The translations under genes were made by a program, and so were the position numbers. Shown in pieces: positions 33,887 to 42,981 of a DNA stretch of 64,000 nt; positions within the stretch are counted from its first letter, which is position 1, and each line of letters opens with the position of its first letter. This DNA comes from Christensenella sp. UBA6880 (lineage in GTDB: Bacteria > Bacillota > Clostridia > Christensenellales > CAG-917), in NCBI GenBank assembly GCA_002449145.1, contig DKCG01000023.1:1-64000 (forward strand), given 5' to 3'. Under the pieces are notes generated by a model. The model was not told where the DNA came from and did not search any database. It was given only the letters and a program-made list of their open reading frames with translations.

Positions 33887-34519
33887 TCAAGACGGGAATA
33901 AGGGCAAATCGAACACGCCTTGACAAGCGTCTTGGCTGAATTCCGTGCAGGGCGGAATCTTACAGTAGCCGTATGACGGTACGAGAAGATTGACGGGTGC
34001 TTGCACGCTGAGAATGACAGTAACGCAACAAGTTATCGAGAACGTGTAGTCGCTCACGTAAGTACCTCTCGGCGAAGCCATATTGACGGTTGCCGCGATG
34101 ACGGGCGAAATTACGCTGCCCGACGGCACGCACATAACCACGTCTTGGGCGATACTCACGGTGCTCGTGCCCGTGCCTGCAACGCCGTTTGCATCGGTGT
34201 AGGCGATTTGAACGGGTATCGAAATCGTTGCGGTTACTCTTGAAAGTCCCGCTCTGTCGGCAATCGGGGTTATCGTGAGGGCGGTAATCGTGCCGACCGA
34301 CGAGGTTGACGAGCCGCTGACGAAGGTGAGCGGAAGCGTGGGGTTTGCAGGCGAAATGTTCGTGAGAGTCACCGTTGAATCTATGCTTGTCTGCATCATA
34401 CAGGCGTCGAAGATTTTGGTGGTCTGGATGCAAACTTTTTCACACAAGCCGTTCATCGGATTGCCGTTGATGTTCCCGGGACATCTGTCTATTGTAGAGT
34501 TGTTGTTGCAAAAAGACAT
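33887..34519 (-). CDS. cysteine-containing beta-rich protein, candidate spore-surface protein
   Basis: 210 residues without a signal peptide. A short Asn-rich head with cysteines (MSFCNNNSTIDRCPG; CEKVCIQTTKIFDACMM) leads to a Ser/Thr/Val-rich beta-strand region (about 60-175) and a Cys-containing tail (SITCCVTV; YGYCKIPPCTEFSQDAC). The start is fixed by AAAGGAGGTAAAAAG before the ATG. Non-secreted, Cys-rich, beta-rich proteins in sporeformers are often coat or exosporium components assembled from the mother cell, but I do not recognise a named family. Monocistronic, with a strong terminator. Confidence 0.7.
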   Translation of the reverse strand: MSFCNNNSTIDRCPGNINGNPMNGLCEKVCIQTTKIFDACMMQTSIDSTVTLTNISPANPTLPLTFVSGSSTSSVGTITALTITPIADRAGLSRVTATISIPVQIAYTDANGVAGTGTSTVSIAQDVVMCVPSGSVISPVIAATVNMASPRGTYVSDYTFSITCCVTVILSVQAPVNLLVPSYGYCKIPPCTEFSQDACQGVFDLPLFPS

Positions 34520-34861
34520 CTTTTTACCTCCTTTTATATTTGCCACAATATATGCGAGATGAGATTTTTTGTTGCGAGCGGAAAATTTTTCTGATCGAAA
34601 AGCGGTATAAAGTGGCAAAAATCAACGAATGTGTAACGGAAAAATAGGGGATAACAGACGTCGAATCGAGCGAAAATTTATAAAAATCTTGCGCGTTTTT
34701 ATGGCAAAATCCACTGAAAAGACGGCTTTTGCGAAAGCGATTATACGGTGAAAATTGCGTTTTGCATATAGTTTACTTGTGAACATAATCAAAATTGCAT
34801 AAAGTCTAAAATCTATACTAAATACTTGAAAAAATTTTGGGTCAAAATTGGAAAATTTCCG
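34520..34861. other. intergenic stretch between divergent units
   Basis: Separates the minus-strand Cys-rich gene from the mraZ promoter. CATATATT (minus strand, about 34541-34548) resembles a sigma-E/K -10 box, which would fit a mother-cell gene, but no matching -35 is clear. Nothing else seen. Confidence 0.35.
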
Positions 34862-34890
34862 TTGACAAGTCGTTTATATTGTTATACAAT
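34862..34890 (+). promoter_or_regulatory. sigma-A promoter of the mraZ (dcw) operon
   Basis: TTGACA (34862-34867), 17-bp spacer, TACAAT (34885-34890). The leader that follows (GTGAAGGGTGAAGTG, 34898-34912) has closely spaced GTG triplets, which may be MraZ contacts, but the match to known MraZ boxes is loose. Confidence 0.85.
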
Positions 34891-34932
34891 AACAAGCGTG
34901 AAGGGTGAAGTGCCCTCAAAAAGGAAAAGCAA

Positions 34933-35376
34933 ATGCCGAAATTTATGCTTGGAAACGCTCGTCATCAACTCGACGAGAGAAATAGGTTCAGGATTCCCGT
35001 CAAGTTCCGCGAAGGGCTTGGCTCGAACCCGTATTACCTTCCGGGCAAGAACGGTTGCTTGTACATCGTCCCCGAAGAAAGGTTCGAGGAAATGTTTGCA
35101 CCTTTCATCAACCAAAATCCGTACACGTCGGACACGGACGAATTTACATCGACGGTGTTCTCGTTCAGCGGACCTCTCGAAGAAGACGCACAGGGCAGAG
35201 TTTCTCTCGACAAAAACATAAAAGAGAAATTCGGCATCGACAAGGAAATGGTTTTCGTCGGAAAGGCAACTTACCTCGAAGTTTGGCCTGCAGAGGCTTG
35301 GGACGCGAGATACGGCGTGCTCGATCCGAGCAAGATCGACAAGATGATTCAAGACCTCAAAAAGTACGGGGTGTAA
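34933..35376 (+). CDS. mraZ: transcriptional regulator MraZ
   Basis: 147 residues with two SpoVT/AbrB-like repeats; the DNA-binding signature appears in each (MLGNARHQLDERNRFRIPVKFRE; AQGRVSLDKNIKEKFGIDKEMVFVG). MraZ is the first gene of most dcw clusters and controls its own operon. AAAGGAAA precedes the ATG, and rsmH starts 2 nt after the stop. Confidence 0.96.
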   Translation: MPKFMLGNARHQLDERNRFRIPVKFREGLGSNPYYLPGKNGCLYIVPEERFEEMFAPFINQNPYTSDTDEFTSTVFSFSGPLEEDAQGRVSLDKNIKEKFGIDKEMVFVGKATYLEVWPAEAWDARYGVLDPSKIDKMIQDLKKYGV

Positions 35377-35378
35377 AA

Positions 35379-36314
35379 ATGGAATTTGCACACGTACCCG
35401 TGATGTTGAACGAATGTCTCGACGGACTGAAAATCAAGAGCGACGGAATCTACGTCGACGGCACGGTCGGCGGCGCGGGACACTCGATTGAAATCGTCAA
35501 GAGGCTCGGCGAGGGCGGAAGGCTCGTTGCTGTGGACCGCGACAGCGACGCACTGAAAGCCGCTTCCGAAAGACTCGCACCGTACAAAGACAAAGTTACG
35601 TTCGTACACGACGACTACAAAAACCTCATATCCGAACTCGATTCGCTCGGGATAGGCGAGGTTGACGGAATCCTGCTCGACCTCGGCGTAAGCAGTTATC
35701 AACTGGACAATGCCGAAAGAGGATTCAGTTATATGAAAGACGCACCGCTCGATATGCGTATGGACAGAGAGCAACCGCTCACCGCCTACGACATCGTGAA
35801 CGGATACGACGAAAGAGAAATCGCAAACATCCTTTTCGATTACGGCGAAGAAAAACTTGCAAGAGTGATTGCAAAAAACATAGTCGCAAGAAGAAAGGAA
35901 AAACCGATTGAAACCACGCTCGAACTTGCAAAGATAGTCGAAGACAGTTACCCCGCAAAGACGAGATGGAAATTCGGACACCCGGCAAAGCGCACGTTTC
36001 AAGCGATACGCATTGCGGTGAACGGCGAACTCAACGCTTTGGACGAAGCAATCATGCAAATGGCGCGACGTCTGAAAAAGGGCGGTAGAATGGCGGTTAT
36101 CACCTTTCATTCGCTCGAAGACAGAATCGTCAAATCGGCGTTTCGAGAACTCAATCTCTCTTGCACTTGTCCGCCCGACTTTCCCGTGTGTGTATGCGGA
36201 AAGGTAAAGGAAGTCGAGTTGGTCAACAAAAAACCGATCGTCGCAAGCGAAGAAGAGATGAAAAACAATTCGCGCTCGCAAAGTGCGAAACTCAGAATCG
36301 TCGAGCGAGTGTAG
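35379..36314 (+). CDS. rsmH: 16S rRNA (cytosine(1402)-N(4))-methyltransferase RsmH
   Basis: 311 residues. It begins FAHVPVMLNECLDGL, and has SAM motif I YVDGTVGGAGHS, the LLDLGVSSYQLD motif, the inserted helical domain and the C-terminal ITFHSLEDRIVKSAF. The start at 35379 gives the family N-terminus; a longer frame running from 35055 is inside mraZ. Stop codon is 134 nt before the next gene. Confidence 0.97.
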   Translation: MEFAHVPVMLNECLDGLKIKSDGIYVDGTVGGAGHSIEIVKRLGEGGRLVAVDRDSDALKAASERLAPYKDKVTFVHDDYKNLISELDSLGIGEVDGILLDLGVSSYQLDNAERGFSYMKDAPLDMRMDREQPLTAYDIVNGYDEREIANILFDYGEEKLARVIAKNIVARRKEKPIETTLELAKIVEDSYPAKTRWKFGHPAKRTFQAIRIAVNGELNALDEAIMQMARRLKKGGRMAVITFHSLEDRIVKSAFRELNLSCTCPPDFPVCVCGKVKEVELVNKKPIVASEEEMKNNSRSQSAKLRIVERV

Positions 36315-36447
36315 ACGATAAAGCGGCAAAAGCGACAACGAAAAACAAACAAAAACAAAGATAAAAAACTATAAAATTAAAGAGAAGGGAAATCGATATT
36401 CTATCAGGGTTAAAAAAAAGAAAATCGATAATCTAAAAGGGGTAGAT

Positions 36448-37230
36448 ATGGCAATCACATTAGACGAATTGTTGGGCAGAAACACAAGAGAAGTCGCAAG
36501 CGGCAGCGTTGAGAGTTTTCCCTCTTACGAAGACTTCAAGACTTCGCGCGCAAATCAATATACGCAAGCGCAACCCGTTCAAAACTCGCGTTACAATTTC
36601 GATATGGCACCTGCAAGGGAAGTCCGTTCGACCGAGAGTGTGAGAAACTACGAAGCGTCGCGTCCTTACGTCGCGCCGCAAGCCGTCGAATACCAACAAA
36701 GAGAATATCCCTTCTACGATTCTTTGCAACAAAGAGCGCAATACGCGCCCGTTCAATATCAAGAGCAAGCACCCGTTCAAACTTACGACCAAGTGCAATA
36801 CGCCGAGCCGCAAGTTCGTCAATCCGCACCCGCACACCAAGGTTTCTACGAGTTCACGGCTCAGGACACCGAGAGAGCGAGCGATCATGAACTTTACGCA
36901 AGACTTGCTCACACCGATATGAGCAACACGCCCGTATTCGAGGATAACGCTCAACAAGCGGCAGGGCGCATGGGACTTTTTGCTCGTAAGGCTCAAAAAA
37001 CGCAAAACGTCAGCGAACAAAAACAACGCGCTCGTCTCAACACGAAAGGCAAAATCATACTCGGCGTATATCTTGCCGTAATCGCGCTCGTTGCGTCGCT
37101 CATCATCGTAAACGCAACCAAAATCAATCAAGGCAAGGCGGTTACGCCAACTTCGCAAATAAAAGCGAGCCAAGAAGCGAATAATACGGAATCTTTTGCA
37201 ATAGATTCTCAATATGAAGTTCGCGTATAA
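36448..37230 (+). CDS. FtsL-position single-pass membrane protein
   Basis: 260 residues. It takes the usual place of ftsL between rsmH and the division transpeptidase, but its layout is different. A conserved-looking head (MAITLDELLGRNTREV) is followed by about 170 residues of low-complexity Gln/Tyr/Pro/Ala sequence in the cytoplasm, one membrane helix (203-222, KIILGVYLAVIALVASLIIV) and only 38 residues outside. Standard FtsL has a short cytoplasmic part and a long leucine-zipper outside, which I do not see. AAAGGGGTAG precedes the ATG. Overlaps the next gene by 17 nt. Either a highly divergent FtsL or a lineage-specific division protein. Confidence 0.7.
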   Translation: MAITLDELLGRNTREVASGSVESFPSYEDFKTSRANQYTQAQPVQNSRYNFDMAPAREVRSTESVRNYEASRPYVAPQAVEYQQREYPFYDSLQQRAQYAPVQYQEQAPVQTYDQVQYAEPQVRQSAPAHQGFYEFTAQDTERASDHELYARLAHTDMSNTPVFEDNAQQAAGRMGLFARKAQKTQNVSEQKQRARLNTKGKIILGVYLAVIALVASLIIVNATKINQGKAVTPTSQIKASQEANNTESFAIDSQYEVRV

Positions 37231-39148
37231 ATCAAAAAAGCATACAAAACCCAATCTTCTTTATAATCCAACAAAAAGGCTGTCGGCAATTCTATTGCTG
37301 ATGGTCTTTTTGTTTGTGGGAATATTCGCCAAAATGTTTGCGGTGATAGTTGTCGAGGGCGAATCCTTGCAAGTTAAAGCGGTGGATCAATGGCTTCGCG
37401 ACGTGCCTACCGACGCGCCGAGAGGGCAGATTCTCGACAAAAACGGAAAGGTGCTTGCTTCGACTTCCACGAGATACAATCTGTACGTTCGCCCGAGCAG
37501 CACGCCCGACAAAGAAGCGGTTGCAACCTTATTGTGCGACGTTTTCGGCTATCCTTACGACAGCACTCTCGAAAAGATTTCAAAGCGCACGAGCGAAGTT
37601 GCCGTAGCAACGAAAGCGACCAAAGAGCAACTCAACAGAATATACGAGTCGGGACTCAAAGGAATCTACTATTCAGAGGACAACTATCGCTATTATCCCT
37701 ACGGCGATTTTATGACGCAAGTGCTGGGATTTTGTTCGAGCGACGGATTCGGACAGACGGGACTGGAAGCCTACTACGACAAATATCTGACAGGTGTAAA
37801 CGGCAAGATTTTGACGGAAACCGACCTCGTGGGGCGGTCGCTCGACAAGGAATCGGGATATTATTTGCCCGCGGTTGCGGGACTCGACGTGAAAACCACG
37901 CTCGACGCAGGCATACAGAGCATAGTCGAAGGCGCGGTGCGCAACGCGGTTGCTAAATTCAATCCCAAAGGGGTTGCCTGCATAGTTATGGACTATTCAA
38001 ACGGCGGAATTGCCGCGCTTTGCGAATATCCGTCTTTCGACTTAAACAACGTGCCGCGCGACGATTTGACGTTGCTGTTTGAAAGTTCAAAGAGCCGCAT
38101 AATTTCAACGGTATACGAACCGGGGTCTACGTTCAAAATTCTGACGTCTGCCGCCGCACTCGATTCGGGCAAAGTACACACGAGCGACAGATTCTATTGC
38201 GCGGGGTCGAAAGTGGTGGACGGCAAGAAAATCCGATGTTGGAAAGCGAAAGGTCACGGCTCAATCGATTTCGGACAAGGGGTCGAGGGCAGTTGCAACT
38301 GCGTGTTTATGGAATGTGCTTTGCGAATGGGGACGAACTCGTTTTACGACTATTTGTCCGCGTTCGGTCTTACTCGAAAAACGGGCGTGGATATGACGGG
38401 TGAAACGAGCGGAATATTCATTGACCGCAATCTCGTCAAAAACGTAGACCTTGCTCGTATAGGCTTCGGACAAGCGGTCGCGGTTACGCCGATAGGGCTT
38501 TTGGCTTCGACTTCGAGCGTGATAAACGGCGGAATCAAGGTTACGCCGCACGTTATGAGCGAGGTGAAATCAAATTCGCAAACGATTGCGAGTTACTCGC
38601 TTTTTAGCGGCGATAGGGTTATATCCGAATCCGCATCGAACACTATGCGCGAACTTTTGCAACGCGTCGTCACGACGGGAAGCGGTAAGGGCGCGTACGT
38701 TCCCGGGTATAAGATACTCGGCAAAACGGGTACGGCGCAAAAGTACGAAAACGGTCAGATTGCAAGAGGAAAGTATATATCGTCCTTTCTCGGATTTTCG
38801 GTGAGCGAGGGAGCGAATTACGGCGTGCTTTTTATAGTTGACGAGCCGCAAGGGTATATCTATTACGGTTCGCTCGTTGCCGCGCCAATGGTGGGCGACA
38901 TATTCGAGAGCGTGTTCGCCTACCTCGGAATCGAGCCGCAGTATACGGGCGAGGAAAAAGAGGTTATCGGCGAGGAATTTATCCTTCCGTCCTTTGCGGG
39001 TATGAGCGTAAACGAAGCGAAAAATCAACTTCGCAAACTCGGATTGTACTGCGAAACGGACGGCGAGGGCAACGTCGTTACGGGGCAATATCCGCTCGCG
39101 GGGGTGAAAGTGGACAAGCGAAACGCCGTGCTGTTGCTGACCGAATAA
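37214..39148 (+). CDS. class B penicillin-binding protein (FtsI/SpoVD-like) with PASTA domain
   Basis: 644 residues. A basic cytoplasmic head and one membrane helix (24-46) lead to the pedestal domain and the transpeptidase domain with SxxK at Ser305 (PGSTFK), SxN as SCN in EGSCNCVF, and KTGT in LGKTGTAQKY. A C-terminal PASTA domain (about 585-644, LPSFAGMSVNEAKNQLRKLGL) is typical of SpoVD and Pbp2B-type enzymes. It crosslinks septal peptidoglycan with FtsW (42978-44444). Starts inside the previous gene, so translation is probably coupled; no ribosome site of its own is clear. There is one gene here, not the pbpB/spoVD pair seen in Bacillus. Confidence 0.93.
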   Translation: MKFAYKSKKHTKPNLLYNPTKRLSAILLLMVFLFVGIFAKMFAVIVVEGESLQVKAVDQWLRDVPTDAPRGQILDKNGKVLASTSTRYNLYVRPSSTPDKEAVATLLCDVFGYPYDSTLEKISKRTSEVAVATKATKEQLNRIYESGLKGIYYSEDNYRYYPYGDFMTQVLGFCSSDGFGQTGLEAYYDKYLTGVNGKILTETDLVGRSLDKESGYYLPAVAGLDVKTTLDAGIQSIVEGAVRNAVAKFNPKGVACIVMDYSNGGIAALCEYPSFDLNNVPRDDLTLLFESSKSRIISTVYEPGSTFKILTSAAALDSGKVHTSDRFYCAGSKVVDGKKIRCWKAKGHGSIDFGQGVEGSCNCVFMECALRMGTNSFYDYLSAFGLTRKTGVDMTGETSGIFIDRNLVKNVDLARIGFGQAVAVTPIGLLASTSSVINGGIKVTPHVMSEVKSNSQTIASYSLFSGDRVISESASNTMRELLQRVVTTGSGKGAYVPGYKILGKTGTAQKYENGQIARGKYISSFLGFSVSEGANYGVLFIVDEPQGYIYYGSLVAAPMVGDIFESVFAYLGIEPQYTGEEKEVIGEEFILPSFAGMSVNEAKNQLRKLGLYCETDGEGNVVTGQYPLAGVKVDKRNAVLLLTE

Positions 39149-39203
39149 AGCGAAAAGATTTTCCGTTTTTGTCTAAGATTGCGGTTGGGTTGATAATGTT
39201 TTC

Positions 39204-39225
39204 TACACTCATTATTATGAGTGTA
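39204..39225 (+). other. hairpin just before the murE ribosome site
   Basis: TACACTCAT (39204-39212), TATT, ATGAGTGTA (39217-39225): a perfect 9-bp stem ending 11 nt before GGAGGA. May protect a processed mRNA 5' end or modulate translation. Confidence 0.6.
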
Positions 39226-39248
39226 TCAACCCTTGGAGGACGCAACTT

Positions 39249-40682
39249 ATGAAACTTGAAAACTTGCTTTACGGCGTAGAGATTCAAAAGACGAACGCGG
39301 ATTTGAGCGCGGAAATAAAAGAGATAAAAATCGATTCGAGAAAGGTTGAGGACGGCGATTTGTTCGTATGTCTCGAGGGCGTGAACGACGACGGCAACAA
39401 CCATCTTTGCGAAATAGATTGCGATTTTATCGCGCTCACTCAAAAAGAACCCGAAAGCGGAAAATACGTTCTCGTAACCGACGCGCGCAAAGCGTACGCG
39501 CAAGTTTGTCAGAACCGTTTTTTGCGCCCGATGGAAGGTATGAAATTCATTGCGGTCGTGGGTACGAACGGCAAAACCTCGACGGCGCATTATATAGATT
39601 CCGTTCTGACGTTCGCGGGCGTAAAAACGGGACTTATCGGCACGGAAGGTCACTATATTCTCGGCGAAAAGGTGGGACAGAGCCTCACAACGCCCGACCC
39701 GTACGAACTCAACGAACTGTTTTTCAAAATGCGCACGAGGGGCATCGAAGTTGTGATTGCCGAAGTCAGCGCGCACGCCATATATCTCGAAAAACTCGGC
39801 GATTTGAAAGCGGACGTTGCGATTTTGACGAACGTATCGCAAGACCATCTCGACTATTTCAAAGATTTTTCCAACTATCAAAGCGTAAAAATGTCCTATT
39901 TCGAAAACGGCAACGCAAAGACGGCGATAGTAAACGTAGACGACGAAAGCGGTCGCATACTTTTGTCGAGGTTGGAAGGAAGAAAGGATATAAAAACCCT
40001 AAGTTACGGCTTGTACAATCCCGCCGATTGTTTTGCGGTGAACGTCGTCGAGGACATAGATGGCGTGAAGTTCGTCGCAAATCTCAACGACGAGATAATC
40101 GACGTCAAATCCTCGCTTTTCGGCGAGTTTAACGTATACAATCTTTTGGGCGCGATGAGCGTTGCCTACGAACTCGGCATAGACGGCGAAACCATAATGC
40201 ACGCGGTGAGGAAAATCAAGGCGGTAAAGGGCAGGTTTTCCGTTTTACACACCGAAAAAGGCACGATAATAGTCGATTTTGCACATACTCCCGAGGGGTT
40301 GAAGAATCTTTTGTCAACGGCGAGAACGATTACCAAATCGAGGCTTATAACCTTGTTCGGTTGCGGCGGCGAGCGCGACAAAACAAAGCGCGCGGCAATG
40401 GGTAAAATCGCCTCGAAATACAGCGATTATATAATTTTGACGAGCGACAATCCCCGAAGCGAGGACGCTTTCGACATAATCAAGCAAATCGAGTGGGGCG
40501 TGACGATAAAGGACGTAAAGTGTATCGTCGACAGACCCGAAGCGGTCAGATTCGCACTTTCGGAAATGGAAGAAGGCGACACCCTCGTGCTTGCGGGCAA
40601 GGGCAACGAAAACTATCTCGAAATTAAGGGTAAAAAGATTCCGTACAGCGATTTCGATATGATTGCGAGGTACGCAAGGTGA
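39249..40682 (+). CDS. murE: UDP-MurNAc-tripeptide synthetase MurE, mDAP-type
   Basis: 477 residues. Mur ligase motifs: VVGTNGKTSTAHY (P-loop), EVSAHAIYLEKL, LTNVSQDHLDYF. C-terminal FGCGGERDKTKR and TSDNPRSED: the DNPR motif binds the carboxylate of meso-diaminopimelate, while lysine-adding enzymes differ there. So the wall should be of the A1-gamma mDAP kind, inferred from this motif. TTGGAGGACGC precedes the ATG. The stop overlaps the mraY start. MurF, normally next, is absent. Confidence 0.96.
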   Translation: MKLENLLYGVEIQKTNADLSAEIKEIKIDSRKVEDGDLFVCLEGVNDDGNNHLCEIDCDFIALTQKEPESGKYVLVTDARKAYAQVCQNRFLRPMEGMKFIAVVGTNGKTSTAHYIDSVLTFAGVKTGLIGTEGHYILGEKVGQSLTTPDPYELNELFFKMRTRGIEVVIAEVSAHAIYLEKLGDLKADVAILTNVSQDHLDYFKDFSNYQSVKMSYFENGNAKTAIVNVDDESGRILLSRLEGRKDIKTLSYGLYNPADCFAVNVVEDIDGVKFVANLNDEIIDVKSSLFGEFNVYNLLGAMSVAYELGIDGETIMHAVRKIKAVKGRFSVLHTEKGTIIVDFAHTPEGLKNLLSTARTITKSRLITLFGCGGERDKTKRAAMGKIASKYSDYIILTSDNPRSEDAFDIIKQIEWGVTIKDVKCIVDRPEAVRFALSEMEEGDTLVLAGKGNENYLEIKGKKIPYSDFDMIARYAR

Positions 40683-41680
40683 GCGCGCTCGTAAAGATTT
40701 TGTTGTATTTTATATCGTCGGTCGCGCTCTCGCTTATGGTTGCGCCGCTCGTCATAAAACTGATGAGCAAACTGAAAGCAAAGCAAACCGTTCTCGGCTA
40801 CGTCAAACAGCACGAGTACAAGAGCGGAACGCCCACTATGGGCGGATTTATATTTTTGCTTCCGACGCTCGTGTTTTCCCTCGTGGAATTTCAGCGATTC
40901 TCGCTCGTGGCGATAGCGGTCACGTTCGGTTTTTGCGTGTTGGGATTTCTCGACGATTTCATAAAAATCCGCTACGCCCGCAATCTCGGCTTAAAGCCCT
41001 ATCAGAAGATAATCGGGCAACTCGGACTCAGTTTTGCAGCGGGTTGGTTCGTGTACGCGTCAAAGGACATCGGCGCGGCAATAAATTTGCCGTTTACGAC
41101 CTGTACGCTGAATATGAGTTGGGGGATAATTCCTTTCGTCGTGCTTGCCTACGTCGCAACGACTAATTGCGTGAATCTCACCGACGGACTGGACGGACTT
41201 GCGGGCTATTCGTCGGTGGCGTACTTTTTGTGGTTTGCTATGCTCTTGTACTTCGTTTACGACGACGCGATAAAGAGCGGCGACGGCGATTACGCAAAAG
41301 AAATTCTGTCACTTTGCGTTTTCTGCGTGTCTATTTTGGGCGGATTGCTCGGATATTTGGTGTTCAACGGATTCCCCGCAAAGATAATGATGGGCGACAC
41401 GGGTTCGCTTGCTTTGGGCGCGGCGTGCGCAACGGTCGCGATTTTTTCAAAAAATCCGCTTTTAATCGTCACATCGGGCATAATGTACGTCGTATCGGGC
41501 ATATCAGTTATATTGCAGGTGCTTTACTACAAACTCACGAAGAAACGCATTTTTCTTATGGCGCCGTTTCATCACCATTTAGAGATGAAAGGCTACCATG
41601 AGTCTAAAATCGTGACGATATATTTTGTGGCGAGTATGGTAGGGGGCGCGCTGACGCTGATATTTGCGAGGGCAATATGA
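40679..41680 (+). CDS. mraY: phospho-N-acetylmuramoyl-pentapeptide-transferase MraY
   Basis: 333 residues and about ten membrane helices. MraY transfers phospho-MurNAc-pentapeptide to undecaprenyl phosphate to form lipid I. Catalytic signatures: GTPTMGG, FLDDFIKI (Asp pair), NLTDGLDGLAG, and APFHHHLEMKGYHE with the triple histidine. GTG start, overlapping the murE stop as GTGA. Confidence 0.97.
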   Translation: MSALVKILLYFISSVALSLMVAPLVIKLMSKLKAKQTVLGYVKQHEYKSGTPTMGGFIFLLPTLVFSLVEFQRFSLVAIAVTFGFCVLGFLDDFIKIRYARNLGLKPYQKIIGQLGLSFAAGWFVYASKDIGAAINLPFTTCTLNMSWGIIPFVVLAYVATTNCVNLTDGLDGLAGYSSVAYFLWFAMLLYFVYDDAIKSGDGDYAKEILSLCVFCVSILGGLLGYLVFNGFPAKIMMGDTGSLALGAACATVAIFSKNPLLIVTSGIMYVVSGISVILQVLYYKLTKKRIFLMAPFHHHLEMKGYHESKIVTIYFVASMVGGALTLIFARAI

Positions 41681-42981
41681 AACTTGTCGGCAGAAACGTC
41701 GTTGTATACGGCGCGGGAGCGAGCGGTATTTCCGCATACGAATTGTTGATAGAAAAGGGCGCGAGGGCGATAGTTTACGACGACGATCCGACGCGCGAGC
41801 GAGCGACGAGCAGCATAAGCGTATTCAAGGACGCCGATTTAATCGTGTTGAGCCCGGGGGTAAATCCCGACAAAGATTTCCTTTTGGACGCGAGGCTTGA
41901 AAACAAAACCGTCACGAGCGAGTTGAATCTCGCTTCGAGCGTGTGCGTTGCCGAGCAAATCGCAATCACGGGAACGAACGGCAAAACCACTACTACGCTG
42001 CTTATCGACCACATTCTCAAAAGAGCGGGAATACACTCGCACGCCGTAGGCAATATAGGCGTGCCGTTTTCCTCGATTGCCGACAAACTCGACGCAACCG
42101 AAACGGCTGTTATCGAAGCGAGCAGTTACCAACTCGAAAACAGCGCGGGATTTTCGCCGGATATTGCGGTGTTGCTCAACATAAAACCCGACCATTTGAC
42201 CCGCCACGCGACGATGAAAAACTACGTCAACGCAAAGGCAAATATTTTCCGCGCGCAGAGCGAGAGCGACTATCTCGTGTTCAACGCCGACGACGAAGAA
42301 GTTGCAAACGTCGTTTGCGAGGCGGTATCTCGAAAAGTGCCGTTTTCGATTGAGCATACCGAGCCGAGCGGCGCGTACATTTCGTCGGGATTCGTATGCT
42401 TCAGAGGCAATCCCGTCATACCCGTCGAGGAAATCGACTTCAAGGGCGACGAACTTCAAAACGTACTCGCGGCGGTTGCGGTGTGTATGATAAAGGGCGT
42501 GTCGGCTTTCTGCACGGCTTCCGCGCTTGCCGACTTCAAACGTCCGCATTATCGCAGACAACTCATAGCGATTGCCGAGGGCGTGTACGTCTACAACGAC
42601 AGCAAGTCCACCAACGTGTCCGCGTGCTTGTGCGCGTGTTCGAGCGTGGGCGATTGCGTGCTTATGCTCGGCGGACAAAAGGGCGGCGAGGACTTTGTAA
42701 ACTTGTTTTCCCACTTGCCGAGCAACGTCAAAGCGGTCACGGCGCAAGGCGAAAACGCAGACGTCATATACGAGGCGGCAAAAACTTGCGGCTTTGCCGA
42801 CGTGCGAGTTTGCGACAGCCTTGAAAGCGCAATATCCGAAGCGTTCGAGGCGGCAAAAGAACTCAAATGCGAAAGCATACTTTTCTCGCCCGCAAGCAAG
42901 AGTTTCGATTTGTACGAAAACTTCGAAGAACGAGCGGAAAAATTCGATTCGCAGATAGCGAATTATCTCTCGAAAAGATGA
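41677..42981 (+). CDS. murD: UDP-N-acetylmuramoylalanine--D-glutamate ligase MurD
   Basis: 434 residues. Rossmann-like N-domain (VVVYGAGASGISAYELL), P-loop ITGTNGKTTTT, EASSYQLE, LNIKPDHLTRH, then the C-domain with NDSKSTNVSA and LFSPASKSFDLYENFEERAEKF. Adds D-Glu to UDP-MurNAc-L-Ala. The ATG overlaps the mraY stop as ATGA, and its own stop overlaps ftsW in the same way. Confidence 0.97.
   Translation: MKLVGRNVVVYGAGASGISAYELLIEKGARAIVYDDDPTRERATSSISVFKDADLIVLSPGVNPDKDFLLDARLENKTVTSELNLASSVCVAEQIAITGTNGKTTTTLLIDHILKRAGIHSHAVGNIGVPFSSIADKLDATETAVIEASSYQLENSAGFSPDIAVLLNIKPDHLTRHATMKNYVNAKANIFRAQSESDYLVFNADDEEVANVVCEAVSRKVPFSIEHTEPSGAYISSGFVCFRGNPVIPVEEIDFKGDELQNVLAAVAVCMIKGVSAFCTASALADFKRPHYRRQLIAIAEGVYVYNDSKSTNVSACLCACSSVGDCVLMLGGQKGGEDFVNLFSHLPSNVKAVTAQGENADVIYEAAKTCGFADVRVCDSLESAISEAFEAAKELKCESILFSPASKSFDLYENFEERAEKFDSQIANYLSKR

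Noticed and set aside
34891..34932. MraZ operator
   Set aside because: GTGAAGGGTGAAGTG has GTG triplets but not the regular spacing or sequence of described MraZ boxes, so I do not annotate it as a site.
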